Assembly (NCBI GenBank): GCA_044228285.1
Contig: JBGAVD010000006.1
Coordinates: 124,001-188,000, forward strand
Length of the DNA stretch: 64,000 bases
Reading direction: 5' to 3'
From: JBBATK01 sp044228285
Lineage (GTDB): Bacteria > Bacteroidota > Ignavibacteria > Kapaibacteriales > NICIL-2
Under the pieces are notes generated by a model, which saw only the letters and a list, made by a program, of their open reading frames with translations, was not told the DNA's origin and made no database searches. Within the stretch, counting starts at the first letter, position 1. Every line of letters begins with the position of its first letter. Both the position numbers and the translations under genes were made by a program. This document shows positions 55,508-64,000 of the stretch, one piece after another.

Positions 55508-56113
55508 ATGGAACATCAAAACACACTTTCAATGCCATTGACTCGCGTACCGCAAGGACGCTTGGCCATGTGGATACTCATTGCCGGCGAACTCATGATC
55601 TTCGGTGGTCTGATCGCCTGCTATATTCTTTATCGTTTGCGCTTCCCTGAGTGGGGCGACCAAGCTGCGCACACTTCTACATTCTTTGGTGCTCTCAACA
55701 CTGCAGTTCTGCTCAGTAGTTCGTTCACTGTCGTGAAAGCGCATGAGGCAGCCAATCACAAAGACCTCAAAAAGATCACTATGTGGTTGAGTCTGTCCAT
55801 TCTTGGTGGACTCCTCTTCCTTGTCAACAAGAGTATTGAGTACACTACTGAGATCAGTCACGGCTTCACCTTCCCAAGCACGCACTTGTTTGAAAGTGGT
55901 GATTCAATCGGCTCGCTTTTCTGGTCGTTCTACTTCCTGATGACAGGTCTTCACGGTGCGCACGTTATCGCCGGAATGGTCGTCATGTTTCTTGCTCTTC
56001 TCAACGCACGCAAAGGCAAGAATCTTCACCGCGTCGAGCTGGCTGGCATGTACTGGCACATGGTTGACTTGGTTTGGATTTTCTTGTTTCCTCTGCTGTA
56101 CATCGCGAAGTAA
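55508..56113 (+). CDS. ctaE: Cytochrome c oxidase subunit III
   Basis: 201 residues, five membrane helices, the short bacterial form. Landmarks: RLAMWILIAGELMIFGGLI, FFGALNTAVLLSSSFTVVKA, FYFLMTGLHGAHVIAGM and YWHMVDLVWIFLFPLLY. It stabilises subunit I and proton uptake. The 114-bp gap before it holds a hairpin; the following gene starts 38 bp downstream. Confidence 0.96.
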   Translation: MEHQNTLSMPLTRVPQGRLAMWILIAGELMIFGGLIACYILYRLRFPEWGDQAAHTSTFFGALNTAVLLSSSFTVVKAHEAANHKDLKKITMWLSLSILGGLLFLVNKSIEYTTEISHGFTFPSTHLFESGDSIGSLFWSFYFLMTGLHGAHVIAGMVVMFLALLNARKGKNLHRVELAGMYWHMVDLVWIFLFPLLYIAK

Positions 56114-56151
56114 TTCATTGCAATAGAAATCAAAAATCTTTGGAGAAATCA

Positions 56152-56487
56152 ATGCATACCAATCTCGTTGAAGAGGGTGTAAAGTTTCCGGATCCGGCAA
56201 CAGACTATCATGGTCACCCTAAGTATCTTAATGTCCTGCTGATGCTCTTTGCGCTGTTCGCAATCAGTCTCGCTGTTGCAGGCTTACCACCAGTCTATGC
56301 TGTTACTATCATCTTCGTTACAGCCTTCATCAAGGCTGCAATGGTTGTTCGCAACTTCATGCACTTGAAGTACGAACCACTGTTCATCTGGGTGGCAGTT
56401 GCTGCAGTGTTCTTTTGTTTGACCGCGTTCTTCTTTGGCATCTACATCGATATTACAGCGGTGAAGCTTGATGTTGTGCCACGCTAG
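56152..56487 (+). CDS. ctaF: Cytochrome c oxidase subunit IV (CtaF-like)
   Basis: 111 residues from the ATG at 56152, which has GGAGA six bases upstream. Three membrane helices (YLNVLLMLFALFAISLAVAG, VYAVTIIFVTAFIKAAMVV, WVAVAAVFFCLTAFFFGIYI) with RNFMHLKYE between the second and third, typical of the small subunit IV family in caa3 operons. Confidence 0.93.
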   Translation: MHTNLVEEGVKFPDPATDYHGHPKYLNVLLMLFALFAISLAVAGLPPVYAVTIIFVTAFIKAAMVVRNFMHLKYEPLFIWVAVAAVFFCLTAFFFGIYIDITAVKLDVVPR

Positions 56488-56490
56488 ACT

Positions 56491-57114
56491 ATGAATTCTC
56501 TCCATCCACAGAACACGACCATGAATACTATTGCAGCACCACAGTTTGCGCAGACTCGCTCCTCGATCTCAAGTGCAGTTTTGGGAATGATCTTTCTCTT
56601 AACAACAGAGTGCATGCTCTTCGCAGCATTCATCAGCGCATACGTTGTGAATCGCTCGTCCATACCACAATGGCAGCCAGCGAATCAACCTCGCTTGCCC
56701 ATTGAAATCACTGGACTGAACACTCTCATCCTCCTTGCCAGCGGCCTAATGATGTGGCTGTTTGTAAGGAAGTACAAAAGCACTGAAGGACAGACATCAA
56801 GTCATTCGTTGCTCTGGGCAAGTTTGGCACTAGGAGTGGGCTTCTTGCTTATTCAAGGCACAGAATGGGTCCAGTTGATCAATTATGGATTGAACTCGAC
56901 AACCAACTTGTATGCGGCATTCTTTTACCTCATCATTGGTGCGCACGCGCTGCACGTCATTGCCGGAGTGATCATTCTATTATACATGTTTCGTGCGCTT
57001 CGCAGCAACAGAACTCAAGAATCTAAACTGTCGGTAGTTGCGGCATGCAGTATGTACTGGACCTTTGTTGTGGCTGTTTGGCCATTGTTGTACTACTTAG
57101 TGTACTTGTCATAA
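56491..57114 (+). CDS. Second subunit-III-family heme-copper oxidase protein
   Basis: 207 residues (an alternative start at 56521 would give 197). Five membrane helices; landmarks LLTTECMLFAAFISAYVVNR, GLNTLILLASGLMMW, LLIQGTEWVQLI and FFYLIIGAHALHVIAGVIIL match subunit III but differ clearly from the copy at 55508. A second subunit-III-like gene at the end of a cta operon occurs in some Bacteroidota and Chlorobi-type operons. It could replace subunit III under other conditions or work in assembly. It starts 3 bp after ctaF. Confidence 0.9.
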   Translation: MNSLHPQNTTMNTIAAPQFAQTRSSISSAVLGMIFLLTTECMLFAAFISAYVVNRSSIPQWQPANQPRLPIEITGLNTLILLASGLMMWLFVRKYKSTEGQTSSHSLLWASLALGVGFLLIQGTEWVQLINYGLNSTTNLYAAFFYLIIGAHALHVIAGVIILLYMFRALRSNRTQESKLSVVAACSMYWTFVVAVWPLLYYLVYLS

Positions 57115-57115
57115 C

Positions 57116-57367
57116 ATGAACGCAACCACTTCAGTTCTGCGTCACCAATTCGCTAAGCGCTCTGCTTGGCTTACTGTACTTCTTGCACTGTCAACGAAGC
57201 TCGCTGCATGTCCGCTGTGCCAAGGTGGCGACGGCTACTCCAGCGACACCGTGTATGCTTACAAAGGCATCACGCTCTTCTTAGCTCTGTTGCCAATACT
57301 CGGGAGTGCTGGGATATTCTACTGGATTCACCGAAGACAAAAGACTGCAAAGCAAAACATACACTAG
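57116..57367 (+). CDS. Small membrane protein with CPLC motif, end of oxidase operon
   Basis: 83 residues, starting one base after the preceding stop, so certainly co-translated. One N-terminal hydrophobic segment (SAWLTVLLALSTKLAACPLC) and one C-terminal helix (GITLFLALLPILGSAGIFYW), followed by a basic tail (HRRQKTAKQ). The CPLC motif near the first segment is typical of small proteins at the end of cta operons. It may help deliver copper or heme to the oxidase; that is inference. Confidence 0.82.
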   Translation: MNATTSVLRHQFAKRSAWLTVLLALSTKLAACPLCQGGDGYSSDTVYAYKGITLFLALLPILGSAGIFYWIHRRQKTAKQNIH

Positions 57368-57375
57368 CTTAAAAC

Positions 57376-57408
57376 AAAAAATCCGGAACTGCTTCCGGAT
57401 TTTTTTTT
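57376..57408 (+). terminator. Rho-independent terminator of the cytochrome oxidase operon
   Basis: ATCCGGAA and TTCCGGAT with a CTGC loop, extended by A/T pairs, and followed by eight T (57401-57408), nine bases after the last stop codon. Confidence 0.95.
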
Positions 57409-57521
57409 GATACAATGTCAATCAAAGTACTCAGAGCAGCTCAACTATCGAGACCGACTCATTACTGTTGCATGCTGCAAGAGCTCAGCACAGTTCGAGT
57501 GCGAGGCTAAAGATCCAATGA

Positions 57522-58016
57522 CTATGGCTGTTCGTCGAGCACTCGATAGATCTCTTCGCTCACTTGTTGAATGAAGTTGTCCATATTGAAGTAGTGAACG
57601 GAGTAGGAGCCATCGTCATTACCACATGAGATTTCTGCACGTGTAGCATCTATGCGTGCAATGAAATAGTTAGGCAACTCCTCGTCGACGAAGAGAAGTC
57701 GGTGTCCAGCGAAGAGCACATCAACGGCATCGTAGTAGTTCTGCGACTCTTCTTCAGATTCAAACTGGTCCTCGTTTTGCAGCTCGTCGAATGCTTGAGC
57801 AATACTGCGTCCAGGTTCGAAGCAAAGGTGTTGGTACTTCAAACTGAACTCCGCAACGACAAAGAACTCAATGACGTCAGCCAAGTCGCACGCTTGATCG
57901 AGAAGCACTGCTTTGGCTGTTTCAATGCGAACGCGTCCGTACAATCCCTCCTCTTCATCGTGAGAAGCTGGTTGAGTAGGCGCATTTGGGATGAGACGGA
58001 GGAATAGATCTTCCAT
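57522..58016 (-). CDS. Uncharacterised acidic protein
   Basis: 164 residues, acidic, cytosolic, no signal or membrane segment. Segments: LYGRVRIETAKAVLLDQACD, IEFFVVAEFSLKYQHLCF, a Glu/Gln-rich stretch (NEDQFESEEESQNYYDAVD), and FIARIDATRAEISCG. No family recognised. It has good coding composition and is 40 bp from the glycosylasparaginase gene on the same strand, downstream of it. Confidence 0.65.
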   Translation of the reverse strand: MEDLFLRLIPNAPTQPASHDEEEGLYGRVRIETAKAVLLDQACDLADVIEFFVVAEFSLKYQHLCFEPGRSIAQAFDELQNEDQFESEEESQNYYDAVDVLFAGHRLLFVDEELPNYFIARIDATRAEISCGNDDGSYSVHYFNMDNFIQQVSEEIYRVLDEQP

Positions 58017-58055
58017 AAGACGATGAAGTGAGAGTGGAGAAATAGTGAGTTCTTG

Positions 58056-59045
58056 CTACTTCGCGTAGCTAGCGTTTTTCAGAGTGTTCGAATTGTCAAC
58101 GTAGTGAGCGAATTGAAATCCGTCATGCAGAGCATAGGCACCGACATCGCCCTGACGATTCATCGCAAGAAAGCCTACTTGAAAATCGGCATAGTCAGGT
58201 TGCTTCGCAACAATGCGTTGGACAGCTATCTCGCAGGCTTGTTGTGGACTCTTTCCTGCGCGCATCAACTCAACAATAATCGCTGAGCCAGCAATACGTA
58301 TAACAGCTTCACCTTTACCAGTAGCGCAGGCGGCGCCTACTTCATTGTCGACAAAAAGACCAGCACCAATGATGGGCGAATCTCCAACGCGGCCATGCAT
58401 TTTCCATGCTAAGCCACTCGTGGTGCAGGCTCCACATAGGTTTCCTGCGGCATCGCGCGCAAGCATTCCGATAGTGTCGTGGTTGTCGCGGTTTACTGGG
58501 GGACGATAGCCACTCTCCTTCTTCCATGCCTCCCAAGCACTCCGCGCTTCTGCGGTTAGCAGATCTTCCTTTGTGAATCCTTGTTCAAGGGCAAATCGCA
58601 AAGCTCCTTCGCCAACAAGCATAAGATGAGGCGTTTTCTCCATGACTTTGCGAGCAACCGATATCGGGTTCTTAATCCACTCCAGGCAAGCAACAGAGCC
58701 AGCTCTGCCCCCTTCATCCATGATACAGGCATCAAGAGTGACACGTCCATCGCGATCCGGAAATCCTCCATAGCCCACGCTACTAACAGTTGGGTCGGAC
58801 TCAGATACACGAACACCTTGCTCGACGGCGTCAAGGGCGTGTCCGTTGTTCGACAACACCTTCCAAGCAGCTTCATTGGCTGCCATACCATGACTCCACG
58901 TAGAGAGTACTATAGGTTTTATCGGCGAGAGATTATTCATACTCGCGGCGCGCTCCGCGCGCCACGATGCCTCGAGCGACTCCGAGCCGCCAGCCAATGC
59001 CGCGCCAGCAAGAACTGATGTTTGTAGGAAGGTGCGACGACGCAT
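58056..59045 (-). CDS. Exported glycosylasparaginase (N4-(beta-N-acetylglucosaminyl)-L-asparaginase-like)
   Basis: 329 residues from MRRRTFLQTSVLAGAALAGG, a twin-arginine-type signal. This is an Ntn-hydrolase: autocleavage before Thr191 in NRDNHDTIGMLA creates the nucleophile. Supporting segments are GYGGFPDRDGRVTLDACIMD, GRVGDSPIIGAGLFVDNEVG and ATGKGEAVIR. It cleaves the bond between GlcNAc and asparagine, or acts on related beta-aspartyl substrates. Envelope location fits scavenging of glycopeptides. Confidence 0.93.
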   Translation of the reverse strand: MRRRTFLQTSVLAGAALAGGSESLEASWRAERAASMNNLSPIKPIVLSTWSHGMAANEAAWKVLSNNGHALDAVEQGVRVSESDPTVSSVGYGGFPDRDGRVTLDACIMDEGGRAGSVACLEWIKNPISVARKVMEKTPHLMLVGEGALRFALEQGFTKEDLLTAEARSAWEAWKKESGYRPPVNRDNHDTIGMLARDAAGNLCGACTTSGLAWKMHGRVGDSPIIGAGLFVDNEVGAACATGKGEAVIRIAGSAIIVELMRAGKSPQQACEIAVQRIVAKQPDYADFQVGFLAMNRQGDVGAYALHDGFQFAHYVDNSNTLKNASYAK

Positions 59046-59154
59046 GGTGAGATCCTCAAGAGTGAGACAGTCCAATATATCACATTCAGTGAAGAACTGA
59101 TATCAAGAAGTCCGCGCGCCATGCTGTGTGAGTACTTGCTAGGCTGCAATAAAC

Positions 59155-60153
59155 TCACATTTTCGCTTCAATTGCGAACCACGCATTGACAATATCTTGC
59201 TCCTCTTGCTCGACGCTAAAGGATGAGTGCACAAACTCTGAGGCAAGTGCACCTTTGCGAACAAGCTCATCAAATGGCGTTATCGATTCGCTTAACACAG
59301 CCTGTAGCACACGTGTGTATTCAATGATATTGTGTGCTTCAACGGGATAGCAGAATTCCGGACGACAAAACTCTGCGGCGTTGTTACCATGGTAGCCCAC
59401 CATCACACAGCCTGAAGCCATTGCTTCAAGAGGCGGTAGGGCCAGTCCTTCAACAACCCCAGTACTAAGAAACACCGCAGCGTGTCGCAGCTTCGACGCC
59501 ACCTCCATTTGGTTCAGCCCATGCAGTCCTTGCAGTTTCCAACCTTCAAGTGCACCAAGAAACTTCACCCCATTCACAACCCGCTGTATATCCATTGGGT
59601 TTTTTCGAGGCATGTAGCAGATCAATCGTTCTTTTGGACCCGGATAGAATATGGAACGATCTATGGAGTTGTGAATGCGGAAAACCGGCATGTGCGGAAA
59701 AATCCACTTCAGGTAATCGTAGTCTTTATTCGAGACAACCATTGTTGCCAGTACATCTGAGCGAAGATATGGCGTGGTTAAAACATGAGGATCGAGGCTG
59801 TGATGATCGAATGTATAATTGCCATTCTGATTGAAGATGACCTTCTTTACGTCTTTTAGATTAAAACGAACATCCTTCCGGCCAAAGAGTCCTTTCTTGC
59901 GCAGAGGAAGCGCATCGCCCGCATTCTCTCCGTAGTTCTCCGGTATAACAACAACATGGTCGCGCTGCCACTGAAGGTCATCCATACCAACTACAGGCGT
60001 TTCATTCTCGAACCAAGTGCATCGAAAATTGCGCGACATGTGTACAATGCGAGCATCATAGCCATGCTTGCGTAACACATCCACATGTCGGTAAAGAATA
60101 CGAATACCGCCTACTGGCGAGTTGTCGTCTGGACAAAAAACAAATATCTTCAT
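59155..60153 (-). CDS. Glycosyltransferase (GT-B, family 1/4-like)
   Basis: 332 residues. N-terminus MKIFVFCPDDNSPVGGIRIL (donor/acceptor loop), linker AMVVSNKDYDYLKWIF, and C-terminal GVVEGLALPPLEAMASGCVM with VGYHGNNAAEFC, the E-G-x-x-x-P-P-x-E-A motif of GT-B sugar transferases. Slightly shorter than usual. Probably acts in polysaccharide or glycolipid synthesis. It is a single gene with a ~110-bp gap to the glycosylasparaginase gene. Confidence 0.88.
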   Translation of the reverse strand: MKIFVFCPDDNSPVGGIRILYRHVDVLRKHGYDARIVHMSRNFRCTWFENETPVVGMDDLQWQRDHVVVIPENYGENAGDALPLRKKGLFGRKDVRFNLKDVKKVIFNQNGNYTFDHHSLDPHVLTTPYLRSDVLATMVVSNKDYDYLKWIFPHMPVFRIHNSIDRSIFYPGPKERLICYMPRKNPMDIQRVVNGVKFLGALEGWKLQGLHGLNQMEVASKLRHAAVFLSTGVVEGLALPPLEAMASGCVMVGYHGNNAAEFCRPEFCYPVEAHNIIEYTRVLQAVLSESITPFDELVRKGALASEFVHSSFSVEQEEQDIVNAWFAIEAKM

Positions 60154-60665
60154 GTCGCGCTTGTTGTGATATATGGCAATATATCACCTTGTAACACTCG
60201 ACAGGAGGAGTAATGATCGAAAGGAGATGCGTGCACGTAACACTGCAACGCTTTCAAGACTGGTCGTTAGAGTGTTCATTTCTTCACTCCTGTATACTCC
60301 ATAGGTAGGTCAAGACTTGCATAGAGATCCACTCCGCAGACGCATCACGACTAAGTCATGATGCGACGGTAGGCAGAGCACACGCGACTTGTCTTATCGG
60401 GAACGTCTCGACTAACGCTAACTGTCCCGTCACGACTTAGTCGTGACGGGCTGAGATCCGACTCGCACTCTGCTCTGCTAGCGTGTCACGACTAAGTCGT
60501 GACACGACGCCATCCGGACGTGACACTACAGTTTGAGCGCACCAGACCAAGAGAATCTCCAGCCTCCGTTTTATGCTCTGCTCCAAAGGTGCGATATTTG
60601 CTGTTTGGTTGTAGTGCGTGCAGAATGCACGCCTGTGTAAGAAGAATCATTCAACGACGATCACC
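60154..60665. other. 512-bp intergenic stretch with three palindromes
   Basis: Holds the three palindromes at 60341-60506. A 31-codon frame at 60213-60308 is preceded by an unusually strong AGGAGGAG, but the peptide (MIERRCVHV...) has no support. The rest is presumably the ileS promoter and leader; no T-box pattern was recognised. Confidence 0.5.
60341..60506. repeat. Three copies of a TCACGAC-(TAA/TTA)-GTCGTGA palindrome with paired flanks
   Basis: Copies at 60341-60365 (CGCATCACGAC / GTCATGATGCG, one G-T), 60426-60450 (CCCGTCACGAC / GTCGTGACGGG, perfect) and 60482-60506 (CGTGTCACGAC / GTCGTGACACG, perfect). Each has 11-bp arms and a 3-base loop. The outer bases differ between copies but remain complementary, and the loop appears in both orientations. 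Confidence 0.93.
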
Positions 60666-63600
60666 ATGTTTCAACCTTTGCCAGAGAAGCTGAGTTATCC
60701 CGATTTAGAGGAGAGAATCCTTGATTTTTGGGAAACTAGCGGTGTTTTTAAGATGACGACGGAGCAGCGGGAAAAGGAGAATGCTCCTTGGTTCAATTTT
60801 TATGAAGGACCTCCCACTGCCAATGGTGCTCCAGGAATTCACCACGTGATGGCGCGGACGCTGAAAGATCTTGTGTGCCGCTATAAAACGATGAGAGGAT
60901 TCTATGTCCGCCGTCAAGCTGGCTGGGATACTCACGGTCTGCCAGTTGAGATCGCGGTGTCGAAAAACCTGAATCTTATTACCCGACAAGACGTTGCCGA
61001 ATATGGTATCGATCGCTATAACAAAGCGTGCAGAGACTTAGTCTACCACCACATTAATATGGACGGTGGATGGCGCACCCTAACTCGTCGCATGGGCTAT
61101 TGGGTGGACCTTGACTCTGCCTACATCACCTGCACCAATAACTATATCGAATCTGTATGGTGGGCGCTCAAACAATACTGGAACCAAGGCCTCATCTATA
61201 AAGGTTTTAAGGTTGTTCCTCAATCTCCAACGATCGAAACTCCTCTCTCCTCTCATGAGCTCTCTCTGGGATATAAAGAGGTTCGCGATCCAAACGTCTA
61301 CCTCAAACTGAAAATCACCTCTGCTGCTCGAGCTGAGCTGAACGGTGCTTCGATTCTCGTTTGGACAACTACGCCTTGGACTCTCTTCGCGAACACTGCC
61401 CTGGCAGTTGGTGAAGACATCGACTACGTGCTTGTTAAGCATAACTCAAAGCAAGAACCCGAGACCGCACATCTGTATATCCTTGCACAATCTCGCCTAA
61501 GCATTCTCGACGGAGAAACAGAAGTCCTAAGCAGCTTCAAAGGCAGTGAACTGCTTGGCTCTCGCTATGAAGCTGTGTTCGATGATATCAGCCTGGATCT
61601 TGAGAAATATCCAAATGCTCTGACAATTGTATCTGGCGACTTCGTGTCAACCGAAGATGGAACGGGTGTCGTACACCTTGCTCCTGCGTTTGGTAATGAT
61701 GACTTTGATGCAAGCAAGAAGTACAATCTGCCGCTGAATATTCATGTGACTCCGAATGGACACTTTACAGAGCTTATACGTGACTTCGCCGGACGTGCCA
61801 TCAAGAACTTTAGCTATGCCGACGGACGCACGGAAGAGGGCGCAGACAAAGACATTATCATCGCGCTCAAGAAAGCTGGTAAGATTCTGAAGTCCAGTAT
61901 GGACTATCTACACAACTACCCGCATTGTTGGCGCACGGGTAACCCTGTCATGTACTATGCCCGCGACTCCTGGTTCATCAAGTCTCCAGAGTATCGCGAA
62001 CGCATGATGCAACTCAACAAAGAGATCCTCTGGCAACCCGCTGAAATCGGTAGTGGCCGCTTTGGAAACTGGCTCGATGACGTTAAAGAATGGTCGCTCT
62101 CACGCGATCGCTTCTGGGGCACTCCCCTCCCTATCTGGGTGAGCGCAGATGGCAAAGATGCTTTCGCCATTGGCTCTGTTGAAGAACTCATGGAAGGCTT
62201 CTATGAAATGCCTGGAGGTGGACGCGTACCCGTAGCTGCCGCTGGCGTTGAACTTGATCTGCATCGTCCCTTTGTCGATAGCATCATCTTCGAACGCGAG
62301 GGACAAGTCTATCGCCGCGTTCCTGAAGTGATCGACGTTTGGTTCGACTCTGGCTCGATGCCCTTTGCACAGTTCCACTATCCGTTCGAGAACAAGGAAC
62401 TCTTCGAAAAGTCATTCCCGGCGGACTTCATCGCCGAAGGCATCGACCAAACACGTGGTTGGTTCTATACTCTGCACAACATCGCTTCAGCAGTCTTCAA
62501 TAAACCTGCTTATAAAGCCGTTGTTGTCAATGAACTCGTCCTCGATAAGGACGGAAAGAAGATGAGTAAGAGTCTCGGCAATACGGTCGACCCCTTTCTC
62601 ATGATGAATCGCTACGGCGCTGATGCCCTTCGTTGGTACTTCATGGCAAGTAACCCACCATGGAAACCAACGCGCTTTAATGAAGAGGACATCTCATCAA
62701 CGGTCATCGCTGATTTCTTCCGCTCGCTCACCAATACCTATGCCTTCTTTGCACTCTATGCAAACATCGATGGCTTCGATGCCAACACTCCGGAAGTTCC
62801 GCTCGATGAACGTCCGGAAATAGACCGTTGGATCATCTCGGCTCTGCACTCTCTGCGGACAGAGTTCTGCACGCAGATGGATGCCTTTGAGATTACACGT
62901 GCCGCACGCGCAGTACAAGACTTCGTGCGCAGCGATGTGTCGAACTGGTACGTTCGTCGCAATCGTCGACGCTTCTGGAAGGGCGAGAATGACGCGGACA
63001 AAATCAGCGCATACCAAACCCTTCGTACGGTGATGATGGATGTGCTACGTCTCATGGCCCCTCTTGCACCCTTCCTCGCTGAAGACCTGTATCAGCGTTT
63101 GCGTGTTGAGTCGGACCCTGTGTCGATCCACCTCTGCTCAATTGGCGTAGGTGATGCAGCAATGCAGAATGCCGACCTCGAACGTCGCATGAGCGCAGCT
63201 CAACGCATTGTCTTCCTCGCACGCTCACTGCGCGAGAAGTCACGTATCAGAACGCGTCAACCTCTGGAACGGATTCTTGTACCAGTGCTCAATCCACAGC
63301 ATCGTCGCGATATCCAAGCCGTCGAAGCAATTATCTGCGAGGAGATCAATGTCAAACACATTGAGTATGTAAGCGATGATTCTGGCATCGTGCGACGCAG
63401 TGCGAAAGCGAATTTCAAGGTGATGGGTAAGAAAGCTGGTAAAAACATGAAAGACGCCGCGAATGTCATTCGCACATTTACGAATGATGATGTGCGCACT
63501 CTGCAACGCGGTGAGCATGTGAAGATCACGGTCAACAATGAGGACTATGAAATCCTCCTTGAAGACGTTGAAATTCTGTCTGAAGATATCGAAGGTTGGC

Positions 63601-63917
63601 TGGTAGCATCAGAAGCTGACACTACTGTTGCCCTCGATACTGAGCTCACCCCTGCACTCATCAATGAAGGCATAGCACGTGAGTTCGTCAATCGCGTACA
63701 AAACCTTCGTAAATCCAGTGGCTTTGAAGTGACCGATCGAATTGCTATACGCTTTGGTACAGATGCGACAGAGATTGGCGCAGCGCTTCATGCGATGAGC
63801 GAGTACATCTGTGCTGAAACCTTGGCTTCAAGTCTCAACCAGGACGCTAGCACTGTAGGCGAGGCTGTTGAGATCAATGATGCGAGTGTACAGTTGAGCA
63901 TCGAGAAGTTGGCTTAA
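60666..63917 (+). CDS. ileS: Isoleucyl-tRNA synthetase, type-2-like
   Basis: 1,083 residues. The start MFQPLPEKLSYPDLEERIL is conserved; the open frame extends 16 codons upstream without support. Class I signatures: GPPTANGAPGIHH (HIGH-type motif, residues 57-60) and KMSKS at 632-636. The editing domain has WTTTPWTLFANTAL and the WDTHGLPVEIAVSK segment. The anticodon domain ends in an IleS2-type C-terminal region without the zinc-cysteine cluster of bacterial IleS1. Length and N-terminus match the eukaryote-like IleS2 class, which is less sensitive to mupirocin. It charges tRNA-Ile and edits valine. Complete in the window. Confidence 0.97.
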   Translation: MFQPLPEKLSYPDLEERILDFWETSGVFKMTTEQREKENAPWFNFYEGPPTANGAPGIHHVMARTLKDLVCRYKTMRGFYVRRQAGWDTHGLPVEIAVSKNLNLITRQDVAEYGIDRYNKACRDLVYHHINMDGGWRTLTRRMGYWVDLDSAYITCTNNYIESVWWALKQYWNQGLIYKGFKVVPQSPTIETPLSSHELSLGYKEVRDPNVYLKLKITSAARAELNGASILVWTTTPWTLFANTALAVGEDIDYVLVKHNSKQEPETAHLYILAQSRLSILDGETEVLSSFKGSELLGSRYEAVFDDISLDLEKYPNALTIVSGDFVSTEDGTGVVHLAPAFGNDDFDASKKYNLPLNIHVTPNGHFTELIRDFAGRAIKNFSYADGRTEEGADKDIIIALKKAGKILKSSMDYLHNYPHCWRTGNPVMYYARDSWFIKSPEYRERMMQLNKEILWQPAEIGSGRFGNWLDDVKEWSLSRDRFWGTPLPIWVSADGKDAFAIGSVEELMEGFYEMPGGGRVPVAAAGVELDLHRPFVDSIIFEREGQVYRRVPEVIDVWFDSGSMPFAQFHYPFENKELFEKSFPADFIAEGIDQTRGWFYTLHNIASAVFNKPAYKAVVVNELVLDKDGKKMSKSLGNTVDPFLMMNRYGADALRWYFMASNPPWKPTRFNEEDISSTVIADFFRSLTNTYAFFALYANIDGFDANTPEVPLDERPEIDRWIISALHSLRTEFCTQMDAFEITRAARAVQDFVRSDVSNWYVRRNRRRFWKGENDADKISAYQTLRTVMMDVLRLMAPLAPFLAEDLYQRLRVESDPVSIHLCSIGVGDAAMQNADLERRMSAAQRIVFLARSLREKSRIRTRQPLERILVPVLNPQHRRDIQAVEAIICEEINVKHIEYVSDDSGIVRRSAKANFKVMGKKAGKNMKDAANVIRTFTNDDVRTLQRGEHVKITVNNEDYEILLEDVEILSEDIEGWLVASEADTTVALDTELTPALINEGIAREFVNRVQNLRKSSGFEVTDRIAIRFGTDATEIGAALHAMSEYICAETLASSLNQDASTVGEAVEINDASVQLSIEKLA

Positions 63918-64000
63918 GGACGTGCCTTGTCGCTGTTTTCAATGTGCTTTCAAGCTTCGCCCCACTGACGTTCTTCAGTCCTTCTTCCAGTGATTTTTCA

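Noticed and set aside
60213..60308. 31-codon frame behind a very strong AGGAGGAG
   Set aside because: The spacing to the ATG is short and the peptide has no recognisable character; noted only because of the ribosome site.

Overview
The window reads as a chromosomal piece of a Bacteroidota/Chlorobiota-type (FCB) bacterium with moderate G+C. The main evidence is four secreted proteins in the first 14.4 kb that end in type IX secretion (T9SS) C-terminal sorting domains, a TonB-dependent receptor with an N-terminal carboxypeptidase-regulatory-like domain, a DUF1800/DUF1501 pair, and two ~500-residue helical-repeat proteins of a kind common in Bacteroidota. A Kapabacteria/Ignavibacteria-like lineage fits, but that is an inference and there is no rRNA in the window to test it. 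No rRNA, tRNA, CRISPR array, intact insertion sequence or phage module was seen.

Layout. 1-15.1 kb (+): end of a TamB-like translocation protein, then a cell-surface cluster (inactive-looking gingipain-fold protein, DUF1800, DUF1501, carboxylesterase, propeller-like repeat protein) with two DinB-fold proteins between. 15.4-21.3 kb (-): lipoproteins, metK, a sugar nucleotidyltransferase and a FemAB/GNAT-like protein. 21.4-22.35 kb: two oppositely oriented tandem arrays of a ~78-bp palindromic unit, followed by an MBL-fold/double-rhodanese enzyme. 24-30.7 kb (-): OmpA-type lipoprotein, ugpQ overlapping a trmB-like gene, and an M16 peptidase overlapping fmt. 30.8-39.4 kb: a soluble hybrid histidine kinase with a cyclic-nucleotide-binding domain, a pentapeptide-repeat protein, a TonB receptor followed by a LytS/LytTR two-component pair, and a SUI1-family factor.

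39.4-51.8 kb is accessory and mostly unrecognised: two helical-repeat proteins (one divergent from a 66-codon secreted-peptide-like gene), a protein with an SHELCEAVTDP motif, several small or secreted proteins, and a run of secreted proteins at 47.1-51.0 kb whose last member resembles the N-terminal module of large lipid transfer proteins (vitellogenin/MTP type). A frameshifted gene remnant and an orphan NuoE-like ferredoxin follow. 52.4-57.4 kb is a complete aa3/caa3-type cytochrome oxidase operon (cytochrome c, subunits II, I, III, IV, a second subunit-III-family protein and a small CPLC membrane protein) closed by a strong terminator. 57.5-64 kb carries a glycosylasparaginase, a glycosyltransferase and a type-2-like ileS.

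Intergenic DNA is rich in palindromes: short hairpins with GAA, TTC, TTT, TT or GTA loops; a GTCACGAC-TTA-GTCGTGAC family whose outer bases vary but stay paired; a 25-bp tandem repeat ending in the same palindrome; and the ~78-bp arrays. The main candidates for undescribed biology are the lipid-transfer-like secreted cluster, the divergent repeat-protein/peptide pair, the structured non-coding stretch at 41.7-41.9 kb, and the palindromic repeat families.
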